A stretch of DNA of 64,000 bases, from positions 682,001 to 746,000 of the forward strand of contig NZ_JAEUAX010000001.1 of NCBI RefSeq assembly GCF_019511645.1. Direction: 5' to 3'. The translations under genes and the position numbers were made by a program. Shown here piece by piece: positions 13,869-21,905 of this stretch. The stretch's first letter is position 1. Every line of letters starts with the position of its first letter. The stretch comes from Microbacterium ureisolvens (lineage in GTDB: Bacteria; Actinomycetota; Actinomycetes; Actinomycetales; Microbacteriaceae). The notes beneath the pieces are model-generated. The model saw only the letters and a program-made list of their open reading frames with translations. It searched no databases and had not been told where the DNA came from.

Positions 13869-14492
13869 TTACGTTCGCGCGGCCCGCCGCGCGACGTGCT
13901 CGTCGAGCGTTCCCCAGAGCTCGTCGACCTGGCGCTCGGTGCTCTCGAGCGTGCCGGCGGTGTCGATGACGACGTCGGCGATCCGCAGGCGGGATTCGTC
14001 GGGCACCTGCGACGCGAGGCGGGCCGCGGCATCCGCCCGGGTCATGCCGCGCAGCTCGACGAGACGCCGGAGACGGACCTCCTCGGGCGCGTGCGCCACG
14101 ATGACGAGCTGCCACGGGTCGTCGACGCGTGCCTCGACGAGCAGCGGAACGTCGTAGACGACCACCGCGCCGGGGTCCTGCGCGAAAGCCTCCTCGAACC
14201 GGCGCGCCGACTCGGCACGGACGGCCGGGTGCACGATCCTGTTGAGCTGCGCGATCGCCGCGTCGTCGCCGAACACCCGGCTGCCGAGCGCGGCGCGGTC
14301 GAGGGAGCCGTCGGGACGCAGCATCCGCTCCCCGAAGGTCTCGGCGATCGCGGCCAGCACGGGCGAACCCGGCTGCTGCACTTCGCGGACCAGCTGATCG
14401 GCGTCGACGACGACGGCGCCATGCTCGGCGAGGCGGCGGGCGATCGTGGACTTTCCCGAGGCGATGCCTCCGGTGAGGGCGACGAGCGGCAT
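13869..14492 (-). CDS. coaE: Dephospho-CoA kinase
   Basis: Last step of coenzyme A synthesis, phosphorylating the 3'-hydroxyl of dephospho-CoA. The 207 residues carry the P-loop GGIASGKSTIA at about residues 8-18, DADQLVREV, and the lid region with VYDVPLLVEA, all standard. The C-terminal extension seen in mycobacterial CoaE is absent. The ATG at 14492 has a weak CATGCT 6 bases upstream. In actinobacteria coaE commonly lies near rpsA and uvrB, as here. Confidence 0.95.
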   Translation of the reverse strand: MPLVALTGGIASGKSTIARRLAEHGAVVVDADQLVREVQQPGSPVLAAIAETFGERMLRPDGSLDRAALGSRVFGDDAAIAQLNRIVHPAVRAESARRFEEAFAQDPGAVVVYDVPLLVEARVDDPWQLVIVAHAPEEVRLRRLVELRGMTRADAAARLASQVPDESRLRIADVVIDTAGTLESTERQVDELWGTLDEHVARRAART

Positions 14493-14994
14493 GGTTCGAG
14501 CATGCCACGCCGCGCCCGGCCGGCGCGTCGCCGACGCCTGCAAGCCTTGCGCGGTTCCTGAGGCGGGCCTGAGCGGGCGTTGAGGCACCGGAGGTAGCCT
14601 CGGGGCACCCGAAGGACAGATCACCCGTGTAGCACTGGGGAGGGCGGGAGATGAACGCCGGACGCGACATCGTGGCGACCGGCGCGACACCGCCCCGCTG
14701 CACCAGCCGGATCGTCCTGGGGTACGGGCGGGCCGCCCGCGTGGGGACGACGGCGGCCGCAGTCCGTGCACGGAGGACGCGCGCAGGGCGGGATGTGGGG
14801 AAGACTCCCGCCCTCCGCGCGGCCCGCCGGACCGGCGGGGTGGCGGACGCGCGCGAGCAGAGCTCCACGGCCGGTCCCGCATGCGGTCGCCTGTCGTGAT
14901 CGACGGCCTGGCGCACCCGTTCCGCCGCGCGTTCTGGGATATCATGACCGACGTCCAGGGTCCGTCGACAGCACGGGACCCGGAGGGTGCATCG
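14493..14994. other. 502-base gap between coaE and the response regulator
   Basis: No gene could be established. One plus-strand open frame, 14651-14899 (82 codons), has a very strong purine-rich GGGGAGGGCGGGAG directly before its ATG and high GC at third positions, but its translation is Arg/Ala-rich and resembles nothing known. The last 60 bases contain GGGATATC, a possible -10 for the response regulator mRNA. Confidence 0.5.
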
Positions 14995-15738
14995 GTGGAA
15001 GAAGCGCGCGTCGCGGTGGTGATCGAGGACGAGGAAGACATCCGTTCTCTCCTGTCGACCGTGCTCGCCCAGGCGGGCTTCGAGGTGCACGGCGCGGCCA
15101 ACGGCGCGGACGGCGTCGAGCTGGTGCGCGAGCACCGGCCGCTGGTGACCACGCTCGACGTCAACATGCCCGGCATGGACGGCTTCGAGACCGCTAAGCG
15201 CATCCGCGCGATCAGCTCGACGTACATCGTGATGCTCAGCGCCCGCACCGAGGAGATCGATGCGCTGCAGGGTCTCGAGGCGGGGGCCGACGATTACGTC
15301 GCCAAGCCCTTCCGGCCCCGGGAGCTGCGTGCCCGCATCGACGCCATGCTGCGCCGCCCGCGGCACGTGGCGCCGGCCGACCCCGATGCGGTCGGCGAGA
15401 ACGGGTCGCCCGACGGCGTCTGGCTCGAGCACCACGGACTGCGCCTCAATGCCTCGACCCACCTCGTCACGGTCGACGACCATCACGTCGAGCTGACGCG
15501 CAGCGAGTTCGACATCCTCGCCGACCTGCTCGTGGCGGGCCGGCGGGTCCGCGCGAAGTCGGATCTCGCCCTCATGCTGCGCGGCGACCAGTACGCGGTC
15601 AGCGACTTCGTCTCCGACAGCGACGCACGTGCGATCGAGGTGCACATGGCGAACCTCCGGCGCAAGCTCGGCGAGTCGCCCGCGCAGCCGCGGTGGATCG
15701 AGACCGTGCGCGGCGTCGGTTACCGCCTCACCGCCTGA
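14995..15738 (+). CDS. Response regulator, OmpR/PhoB-type
   Basis: A 247-residue regulator. The receiver domain has the acidic pair EDEED, the phospho-acceptor Asp in DVNMPGMDG, switch Ser in MLSAR and Lys in VAKPFRPREL. The C-terminal winged helix has ELTRSEFDILADLL, HMANLRRKLGE and the closing VRGVGYRLTA. I chose the GTG at 14995 because GGAGGG is 7 bases upstream; an ATG at 14944 would add 17 residues before the receiver fold. It converges with a histidine kinase on the other strand, its probable partner, though they are not co-transcribed. Confidence 0.9.
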   Translation: MEEARVAVVIEDEEDIRSLLSTVLAQAGFEVHGAANGADGVELVREHRPLVTTLDVNMPGMDGFETAKRIRAISSTYIVMLSARTEEIDALQGLEAGADDYVAKPFRPRELRARIDAMLRRPRHVAPADPDAVGENGSPDGVWLEHHGLRLNASTHLVTVDDHHVELTRSEFDILADLLVAGRRVRAKSDLALMLRGDQYAVSDFVSDSDARAIEVHMANLRRKLGESPAQPRWIETVRGVGYRLTA

Positions 15739-15745
15739 CGCACGC

Positions 15746-15759
15746 TCCGCGAGGGCGGA
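15746..15759. terminator. Possible small hairpin between convergent genes
   Basis: TCCGC and GCGGA form a 5-bp stem with a GAGG loop, 7 bases after the response regulator stop. A longer alternative pairs GAGGGCG (15751-15757) with CGCCCTC (15774-15780). Either could end transcription from both sides. Confidence 0.25.
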
Positions 15760-15768
15760 CGGATGCCG

Positions 15769-16935
15769 CTAATCGCCCTCGTCGACGAGCACCGACGTCT
15801 CGACGTTCGCCGCCGCGCGGCTCGCGGCCTCGCGGGCGACGCGCATGAGCTCAGCCGGCTCGTACCCCGCCGTCTCGCTCAGCGCCACGCCGACACCGAC
15901 GACCGGGATCACTCCCCCGCCGACCTTGCCGAGGTCGTCGAAGAGGCCGCGATAGATCGCGCCCGCCTGCCTCCGCGCCTCCGGCGAGGAGGCGACCGCG
16001 AGTGCGATCAGGAGGCCGGTGTGCCCGTCCTGACCCACGACGGCGTTCGTCGGCGCGTGATGGCGTACCCCCGTCCGCCAGGTCGCGGCCACCGCTCCGG
16101 CGACGTCGCTGCCGAATGCGGTCGAGATCTGGTCGAGGTCGTCCAGGCGGACGGCGGTGACCGCGATCGGCTCATAACGCCGCTCGGCGCGTCGGCACAA
16201 GCCCTCGAGCACGGCGAAGAACGACGCGTCGCTCAGGATGCCCTGCTCTTCGTCCACGGCCCGGGCCTCGCGCAGATAACCGCGCATCGGCGCCCGGCTC
16301 GCCCGCAGCACCGACGTCACGACGACGGCAACGATCGTCAGAGTCACGGTGAGATAGCTCGTGCTGATCGTCCCGAACGCGGTCTGGAAGAGCGCGCTGT
16401 CAGGGCCGGAGGTCACGAAGGCCGTCGTGCGGGACACGTAGTACAGCGACTGGAATCCGAGCACCGCCCCCAGCACCCACGCCGTCCGCGACTCCCGCAT
16501 GTCGCCGCGAAGGCATTCCACGGCGCCCGCTCCGGCGAAGGCGACCAGCGGCACGAACATCCACAGCGCGCCGGCCCAGTCGCCGCCGCTCTCGCGGTCG
16601 ACGGCGACCGCGAGAGCCGCCATCGCCACGGCACCGGCGACGAGAACGGACGACCAGCGCATGTCGCGCCGGTTGAAGCGGCGGCATCCCAGCCACATGC
16701 ATCCGGTGCCCGCGACGAACGCCGCGTTGCCCACGGCGATCGCCCACCAGGCGCCGTCCGACTGCGACCAGATCGTGTACGCGAGGGTGGTGAGCATCGC
16801 AGCGAGGAAAGCGATCGACCAGATCCGCCCTGCGCCTTCGTCCCGTCGCAGCAGGGTCTCGAGGATGAACAGCACACCGCTGACGTTCACGACGAGCGCG
16901 GTCATGATGAGCACGCTCGGCAGGTCGAGGGTCAT
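15769..16935 (-). CDS. Membrane protein with degenerate GGDEF-like domain
   Basis: 388 residues. The first 225 are mostly hydrophobic, with several membrane helices (ALVVNVSGVLFILETLL, WVLGAVLGFQSLYYVS, YLTVTLTIVAVVVTSVL). The C-terminal 150 residues have the outline of a diguanylate cyclase domain (VRLDDLDQISTAFGSDVAGA), but the GGDEF loop is replaced by GQDGHTG, so it should not make cyclic di-GMP. The ATG overlaps the stop of the upstream kinase gene as ATGA, so the two are translated together. It is probably a sensory or scaffolding partner of the kinase; the role is inferred from position only. Confidence 0.75.
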   Translation of the reverse strand: MTLDLPSVLIMTALVVNVSGVLFILETLLRRDEGAGRIWSIAFLAAMLTTLAYTIWSQSDGAWWAIAVGNAAFVAGTGCMWLGCRRFNRRDMRWSSVLVAGAVAMAALAVAVDRESGGDWAGALWMFVPLVAFAGAGAVECLRGDMRESRTAWVLGAVLGFQSLYYVSRTTAFVTSGPDSALFQTAFGTISTSYLTVTLTIVAVVVTSVLRASRAPMRGYLREARAVDEEQGILSDASFFAVLEGLCRRAERRYEPIAVTAVRLDDLDQISTAFGSDVAGAVAATWRTGVRHHAPTNAVVGQDGHTGLLIALAVASSPEARRQAGAIYRGLFDDLGKVGGGVIPVVGVGVALSETAGYEPAELMRVAREAASRAAANVETSVLVDEGD

Positions 16936-18605
16936 CCTTCTTCTCCTTCCGGGCCGTTCGCGGGCAGCTTCACGATGAAGGTCGAGCCGACGCCGGGCGC
17001 GCTGTGCAGTGCGAGCTCGCCGCCGTGGGCGCGCACGATGTCGCGGGTGATCGCGAGGCCCAGGCCGGTGCCCGACCGGCGTTCGCCGCCCGCCTTGTAG
17101 TACCGCTGGAAGAGGCGCGAGCGGTCGGCGTCGGAGATGCCGACGCCGGTGTCGCGCACCAGGATCCAGCTCGACGTGCCGTCGGTGGTGGTGCCGACGA
17201 ACACGGTGCCGCCGTCCTTGTTGTATGCGATGGCGTTTGACACGAGGTTGTCGACCACCTGCCGCAGCCGCAGCGGGTCTGCCCACGCGGTGGCCGGCTC
17301 CAGGCCCGTCTCGTCGATGATGATCGCACGGGCGGCGGCTCGCGGGAGGGCGTCGGCGGTCGCGGCGCGCACGAGGTCGCGCGCGTCGAGGAGCTGGGGA
17401 GCGAGGGATGCCTCGACCGACGACGGCGACGAGCTCGACGCCGCGAGGATGTCGGCGACGATCCGCAGCAGGCGCTCGGCGTTGCGCTCGGCGACGTCGA
17501 GGCTCGCCCGCACCGCGTCGGGGGTGTCGGGATCCTCGATGGCGAGGTCGAGGTACCCCAGGATCGACGTGAGCGGGGTGCGCAGCTCGTGCGACACCGA
17601 GGCGACCAGGTCGTCGCGGGCGCGGAGGGCGTTGAGCTCTGTCGTCACGTCGCGCGAGACGACCACCGCCCCGGCGTCGCCGCCGTCGGAGTCGGTGAGA
17701 CGTCGCGCAGTGATCGTCAACGCCCGGCGTGGCCCGGGTTCGGGGCCGAACCACACCACCTGATCGTCGAACGCCTCGCCGCGTCGCGCACGTTCGAGCG
17801 GAAGCTCGTCGGGAGGAAGCGGCGAGGTGCCGTCGTCGCGGAAAGCCGGCACCTGAGTGCCATCGTGGTCGGATTCGAATCCCTGCAGGAGCCTGCCGTG
17901 GGCCTCGTTGGTGACCGCGACGCGGCCGCTCGCGCCCATGCGCACGACGCCGAAGTCGACGGCATCCAGCACCTCCGTGACAACCTGCTCCTGACGTCTC
18001 GTGCGCGCGAGCACGCTCGCGAGCAGCTGCGATTGCTTCGCCAGCAGCATGCGCTGGGCATCGGAGCGCCGGGCGTTGAGGTGGCTGGTGACCGCGACGG
18101 CGATGATCACGAGCGGCAGCAGGAACGTCCGGTACGTGACCTCGGTGGCGCTGAGCGCGGTGAGGACGCTCACGATGCCGGCGATCGCGACGATCACGCC
18201 GAACAGGCCGAGCAGCCCGAATCCGCCGGCGAGCCAGGTCGCGGGGAAGATCCAGAGGAGTCCGAGCACCGTGTCGGGCGCCGCGATCTGCATAAGGGTG
18301 ATGGCGACGATGTCGATCGCGGGCACGATCGCGACCCATCCGTACGGCAGGCTGTTCCACGGCACGACGAGCGTGACGGCCGTCACGGCGATGACGAGGA
18401 CCACGCCCAGGAAGAAGAGGACCGGCTCACCGCCGAACGGTCCGACGGCCACGAGCACGCCGAGCACGAACACGACCGCGGCCAGCAGCAGCTGGTTGAG
18501 CGTCGCGGTGCGACCGCGCGTGCGATCGGCGCCGTCCGGCATGGCTCCGGTCATGCGCGAGCGCGCCGCGGGCGTGCCCGGCTCGCCCCGTTTCGCGGCG
18601 GTCAT
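16932..18605 (-). CDS. Membrane sensor histidine kinase
   Basis: 557 residues. After a polar 35-residue N-terminus come several membrane helices to about residue 170, then a PAS-like segment (VLDAVDFGVVRMGASG), a dimerisation box VSHELRTPLTSILGY with the phospho-acceptor His, and an HATPase domain with an N-box (DNLVSNAIAYNK), DTGVGISD and GTGLGLAI. All catalytic motifs are intact. The ATG stands 6 bases from TACCGT without a ribosome site. It probably phosphorylates the convergent response regulator at 14995-15738. Confidence 0.9.
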   Translation of the reverse strand: MTAAKRGEPGTPAARSRMTGAMPDGADRTRGRTATLNQLLLAAVVFVLGVLVAVGPFGGEPVLFFLGVVLVIAVTAVTLVVPWNSLPYGWVAIVPAIDIVAITLMQIAAPDTVLGLLWIFPATWLAGGFGLLGLFGVIVAIAGIVSVLTALSATEVTYRTFLLPLVIIAVAVTSHLNARRSDAQRMLLAKQSQLLASVLARTRRQEQVVTEVLDAVDFGVVRMGASGRVAVTNEAHGRLLQGFESDHDGTQVPAFRDDGTSPLPPDELPLERARRGEAFDDQVVWFGPEPGPRRALTITARRLTDSDGGDAGAVVVSRDVTTELNALRARDDLVASVSHELRTPLTSILGYLDLAIEDPDTPDAVRASLDVAERNAERLLRIVADILAASSSSPSSVEASLAPQLLDARDLVRAATADALPRAAARAIIIDETGLEPATAWADPLRLRQVVDNLVSNAIAYNKDGGTVFVGTTTDGTSSWILVRDTGVGISDADRSRLFQRYYKAGGERRSGTGLGLAITRDIVRAHGGELALHSAPGVGSTFIVKLPANGPEGEEG

Positions 18606-18611
18606 ACCGCG

Positions 18612-18617
18612 ACGGTA
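18612..18617 (-). promoter_or_regulatory. -10 element of the histidine kinase operon (leaderless)
   Basis: TACCGT, 6 bases, then the ATG at 18605. Confidence 0.45.
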
Positions 18618-18659
18618 ACGGATGCCGCGGCCCCGCGCTCGAACGGCGCGCTCAGCGCC

Positions 18660-18682
18660 CCCGCCGGCCGGCGAGCGGCGGG
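18660..18682 (-). terminator. Hairpin after paralog B
   Basis: CCCGCCG and CGGCGGG form a 7-bp GC stem with a 9-base loop, about 20 bases beyond the stop of the upstream glycine-rich gene and before the histidine kinase promoter. Confidence 0.4.
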
Positions 18683-18703
18683 CTCCGCTGCGGGCCTCGC
18701 GGG

Positions 18704-19390
18704 TCAGAACCCGAAGTCGCCGAAGTCCCCGAACCCGCCCATGTCGCCTGCCGCGGCGTCACCGCCCCAGCCCGAGCCCGGGTCGCCGCCCCAGCCGGCC
18801 CCCGAGTCAGCGCCGGCGTCTGCGGCACCGGTCTCGCCGGAGCCGCCGGCGTCCGCACCGCCGGTCTCGCCGGACCCGCCGTCGGCGGCGGAGCCGTCCT
18901 CGTAGCCCTGGTCGTACGCGAGCCCGGGCGCGAGGAACGAGCTCACGAGTGCCGAGCCGATGACGTAGCCGACCACGGTGCCGAGGATCGACGACCCGAG
19001 CATCGAGCCGAACGAGGGACCTTGGCGCTGAGGGCCCAGCGTGCGCTCCATGAACCCGGGGTTGGTGTACTCGGCGCGGGTCGCGGCGCGGGCCATGGCC
19101 TGCGGATCGGTCGAGCGCGGCTGCTCCTGCGGAGGGAGCCCCGCCGAGAGCTCGGCGAGAACCTGCTGCCGCTGGGGCTCGGTGAGCTTCGCGAACGCTT
19201 CGGCGTGGACCTGCTCGATGGTCTCGGGGGGTGCGGTCTTCAGCAGGTACCGGTAGCGCTCGATCGCGATCTCGTCCTCGCTCCGGGGTGGCTGCATACC
19301 CGGCGCCTGGGCACCGGAGCGGTACTGCGGGACGGGCGGCGCCTGGCGCGCGTCATCCGCGCCTCCGAACAGTCGGTCGAGGAATCCCAT
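18704..19390 (-). CDS. Glycine-rich membrane protein, paralog B
   Basis: 228 residues and no known family. It begins MGFLDRLFGG, has the helical block RYRYLLKTAP, HAEAFAKLTEPQR shared with the protein at 13192-13842, a hydrophobic glycine-zipper-like segment (MLGSSILGTVVGYVIGSAL) at about residues 128-148, and a tail rich in Gly, Asp, Ala and Trp. I chose the ATG at 19390, where the conserved start begins. It has its own promoter region with an inverted repeat. The helical block is the only part likely to be a folded domain. Confidence 0.78.
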   Translation of the reverse strand: MGFLDRLFGGADDARQAPPVPQYRSGAQAPGMQPPRSEDEIAIERYRYLLKTAPPETIEQVHAEAFAKLTEPQRQQVLAELSAGLPPQEQPRSTDPQAMARAATRAEYTNPGFMERTLGPQRQGPSFGSMLGSSILGTVVGYVIGSALVSSFLAPGLAYDQGYEDGSAADGGSGETGGADAGGSGETGAADAGADSGAGWGGDPGSGWGGDAAAGDMGGFGDFGDFGF

Positions 19391-19419
19391 GTGCTGCTCC
19401 GTCGTCTGCGTGGGCGGGT

Positions 19420-19465
19420 GGATCCTCAAACTAAGCCTGTTTCCTCGGAAGCTGCTGGAGGATCC
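19420..19465. promoter_or_regulatory. Inverted repeat around the paralog B promoter
   Basis: GGATCCTC (19420-19427) and GAGGATCC (19458-19465) are a perfect 8-bp inverted repeat 30 bases apart. A minus-strand TAGTTT (19428-19433) lies just inside the right-hand promoter edge. It could be an operator pair or simply a leader hairpin. Confidence 0.3.
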
Positions 19466-19492
19466 GGGACCGTTCTCCCACAGCGTACGGAC

Positions 19493-20062
19493 TCATCCGC
19501 GCGCCGCGAGCGCCTCACTCAGCCAGCGCGCGTGGAGTTCCCACGGGTCATCGACGCCGGCGGCCAGCGCGGCGATATGGGCGGAGAGTGCGTCGGAGCG
19601 GCGGAACCACTCGGTGCCGCCGAAGCGGTCCGCGGCGAACTGCGCGTGGCGGCGCTGTTCGAGCGCGCGCCCGCCGCGTTCGAACGCCAGCAGCTCGTCG
19701 TGCCAGATGGCCCCGAAGCGCTGCCGCGGGTTCGCGCTCGTGCCGATCTTCACGCGGTCGTCGTAGCGCAGGTAGTACACCACCTCCACGCGAGGCGGCG
19801 CGATGTCGTCATCGGGCAGGTCGCCGTAGCGCCACTCGCACACGCCGCACAGCCAGCCGGAGGGGTAGCGCACACCCAGCCGCGAGCCGCACAGCAGGCA
19901 CGGCGACGGCAGCGCGTCGGCGACCCCGTAATGGGCGTACGCCCACTCCCCCGCGGCGGCGAGATGCGCCTCGCACAGCGCGACCGGAGCGTCCGCAGGC
20001 ACGGGACCGCGGCATCCGTCATCATCCACGAGACAACGCGCGGCGGGAGGATTAACTGGCAC
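19493..20062 (-). CDS. GIY-YIG-like (T5orf172/MUG113-type) protein with zinc-ribbon N-terminus
   Basis: The C-terminal half reads VYYLRYDDRVKIGTSANPRQR and then HAQFAADRFGGTEWF, the pattern of the T5orf172/MUG113 branch of GIY-YIG domains, which occurs in phage and mobile-element nucleases and in stray chromosomal genes. The N-terminal half has several Cys pairs (ALCEAH, CLLCGS, CGVCEW), likely one or two zinc ribbons. The open frame reaches 20116, but that lies inside the rpsA terminator, so I placed the start at the GTG at 20062 (189 residues). The biochemical role is unknown. Confidence 0.65.
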   Translation of the reverse strand: MPVNPPAARCLVDDDGCRGPVPADAPVALCEAHLAAAGEWAYAHYGVADALPSPCLLCGSRLGVRYPSGWLCGVCEWRYGDLPDDDIAPPRVEVVYYLRYDDRVKIGTSANPRQRFGAIWHDELLAFERGGRALEQRRHAQFAADRFGGTEWFRRSDALSAHIAALAAGVDDPWELHARWLSEALAARG

Positions 20063-20102
20063 ACGGCGACGGTACCGCCGACCTCCGACGTGCCGGGATG
20101 CG

Positions 20103-20145
20103 CGAAAGGCCGCCACCCCGCCGAAGCGGTGGTGGCGGCCTTTCG
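20103..20145 (-). terminator. rpsA terminator with UUCG tetraloop
   Basis: CGAAAGGCCGCCACC and its exact complement form a 15-bp stem, and the 13 bases between contain CCGC-UUCG-GCGG on the transcribed strand, an extra-stable UUCG loop. It begins 40 bases after the rpsA stop. It is the strongest hairpin on the minus strand in this window. Confidence 0.85.
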
Positions 20146-20184
20146 AACCAGACGGTTCAGCGAACCGGGCGGCTCAGCTCAGGA

Positions 20185-21633
20185 TCAGCGACCCGAGAGC
20201 TTCTCGCGGAGAGCCGCGAGGGCCTCATCGTCAGCCAGCGTGCCCGCGGGGCCGCTGTCGGACGAGTACGAGGACGCGCCGGTCTCGACGGGAGCCGCGG
20301 CCTCGGCCTCGAGGGCCTTGATGACGGCAGCCTTGTGGGCCTCCCAGCGAGCGTGGGCGGCGGCGTACTCCTGCTCCCACTTCTCGCGCTGCTCGTCGAA
20401 GCCTTCCTTCCACTGGTTGGTCTCCGGGTCGAAGCCCTCGGGGTACTTGTACTCCCCGTTCTCGTCGTACTCGGTGACCATGCCGTAGAGGGCCGGGTCG
20501 AATTCGGTGCCGTAGGGGTCGACCGACTCGTTCGCCTGTTTGAGCGAGAGCGAGATGCGGCGACGCTCCAGGTCGATGTCGATGATCTTGACGAAGACCT
20601 CTTCGCCGACCGACACAACCTGCTCGGCGAGCTCGACGTGCTTGCCCGACAGCTCCGAGATGTGCACGAGGCCCTCGATGCCGTCCGCGACGCGAACGAA
20701 CGCACCGAACGGAACGAGCTTGGTGACCTTGCCCGGCGCGACCTGACCGATCGCGTGCGTGCGGGCGAAGACCTGCCACGGGTCCTCCTGCGTCGCCTTG
20801 AGCGACAGCGAGACGCGCTCGCGGTCGAGGTCCACCTCGAGGATCTCGACGGTGACCTCCTGGCCGACCTCGACGACCTCGGATGCGTGCTCGATGTGCT
20901 TCCACGAGAGCTCCGAGACGTGGACGAGACCGTCGACGCCACCGAGGTCGACGAACGCACCGAAGTTGACGATCGACGAGACCGTGCCCTTGCGGACCTG
21001 GCCCTTGTGGAGGTTGTTGAGGAACGTCGTGCGCGACTCGGACTGCGTCTGCTCGAGCAGGGCGCGGCGCGAGAGCACGACGTTGTTGCGGTTCTTGTCG
21101 AGCTCGAGGATCTTCGCCTCGATCTCCTGGCCGAGGTAGGGCGTGAGGTCGCGGACGCGGCGGAGCTCGATGAGCGAAGCGGGGAGGAAGCCACGCAGGC
21201 CGATGTCGACGATCAGGCCACCCTTGACGACCTCGATCACGGAGCCGGTGACGACACCGTCGTTCTCCTTGATCTTCTCGACGTCGCCCCACGCGCGCTC
21301 GTACTGTGCGCGCTTCTTGGAGAGGATGAGGCGGCCTTCCTTGTCCTCCTTCTGGAGAACGAGGGCTTCGACCTCGTCGCCGACCTTGACGACCTCGTTG
21401 GGGTCGACGTCGTGCTTGATGGAAAGCTCACGCGAGGGGATGACGCCCTCGGTCTTGTAACCGACGTCGAGGAGCACCTCGTCGCGGTCGATCTTCACCA
21501 CGGTGCCCTCGATGAGGTCGCCGTCGTTGAAGAACTTCAGAGTCTTCTCGACCGCGGCCAGGAAGTCCTCGGCAGATCCGATGTCGTTGATCGCGACCTG
21601 CTTGGTGGCCGGGGCGGTCGTTGCGGTAGTCAT
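20185..21633 (-). CDS. rpsA: 30S ribosomal protein S1
   Basis: 482 residues with four S1 RNA-binding repeats, seen as recurring GTV.KI/VNFGAFVDLGG/VDGLVHVSELS and GLVHISELSGK blocks, followed by an acidic tail ending in LADDEALAALREKLSGR. S1 binds mRNA at the ribosome. Actinobacterial S1 has four repeats rather than the six of E. coli, consistent with this length. The ATG is preceded by an AAGGA site and a leader of nearly 200 bases. A strong terminator follows. Confidence 0.97.
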   Translation of the reverse strand: MTTATTAPATKQVAINDIGSAEDFLAAVEKTLKFFNDGDLIEGTVVKIDRDEVLLDVGYKTEGVIPSRELSIKHDVDPNEVVKVGDEVEALVLQKEDKEGRLILSKKRAQYERAWGDVEKIKENDGVVTGSVIEVVKGGLIVDIGLRGFLPASLIELRRVRDLTPYLGQEIEAKILELDKNRNNVVLSRRALLEQTQSESRTTFLNNLHKGQVRKGTVSSIVNFGAFVDLGGVDGLVHVSELSWKHIEHASEVVEVGQEVTVEILEVDLDRERVSLSLKATQEDPWQVFARTHAIGQVAPGKVTKLVPFGAFVRVADGIEGLVHISELSGKHVELAEQVVSVGEEVFVKIIDIDLERRRISLSLKQANESVDPYGTEFDPALYGMVTEYDENGEYKYPEGFDPETNQWKEGFDEQREKWEQEYAAAHARWEAHKAAVIKALEAEAAAPVETGASSYSSDSGPAGTLADDEALAALREKLSGR

Positions 21634-21833
21634 GTAGTGGGTTGTCCTTGTTGGGGTTGGGGTGTCGGGCCCCGGCTTTCAGCGGCTTCCTCCCGCGCGA
21701 TCGCGAGCGGATTCCTCGACCGAGGCGAAGCGGATTTTCTTGCGATGTCACTCGGGTCCTTGCGGATCCGGTCACCGGCGCGAACCGGCACCGAGGCGTG
21801 GCGCAACAGCCACACGAGTGACGCTCCAGGGTA
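21634..21833 (-). promoter_or_regulatory. rpsA leader and possible promoter
   Basis: No gene is seen in the 272 bases between rpsA and the PH-domain gene. A minus-strand TACCCT (21828-21833) could be the -10, leaving a leader of about 190 bases. Its length would suit control at the mRNA level, known for S1 in E. coli, but no specific structure was identified. Confidence 0.3.
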
Positions 21834-21905
21834 TCAGAACGACCAGGTCGCCCGCGATGTTCCCGATCGCCCCGAGATGCCCGGCCCCGCAGCATCCGTT
21901 CCGGA

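Noticed and set aside
15769..16935. Active diguanylate cyclase
   Set aside because: The GGDEF loop is replaced by GQDGHTG, which lacks the catalytic Glu context, so cyclic di-GMP synthesis is not supported.
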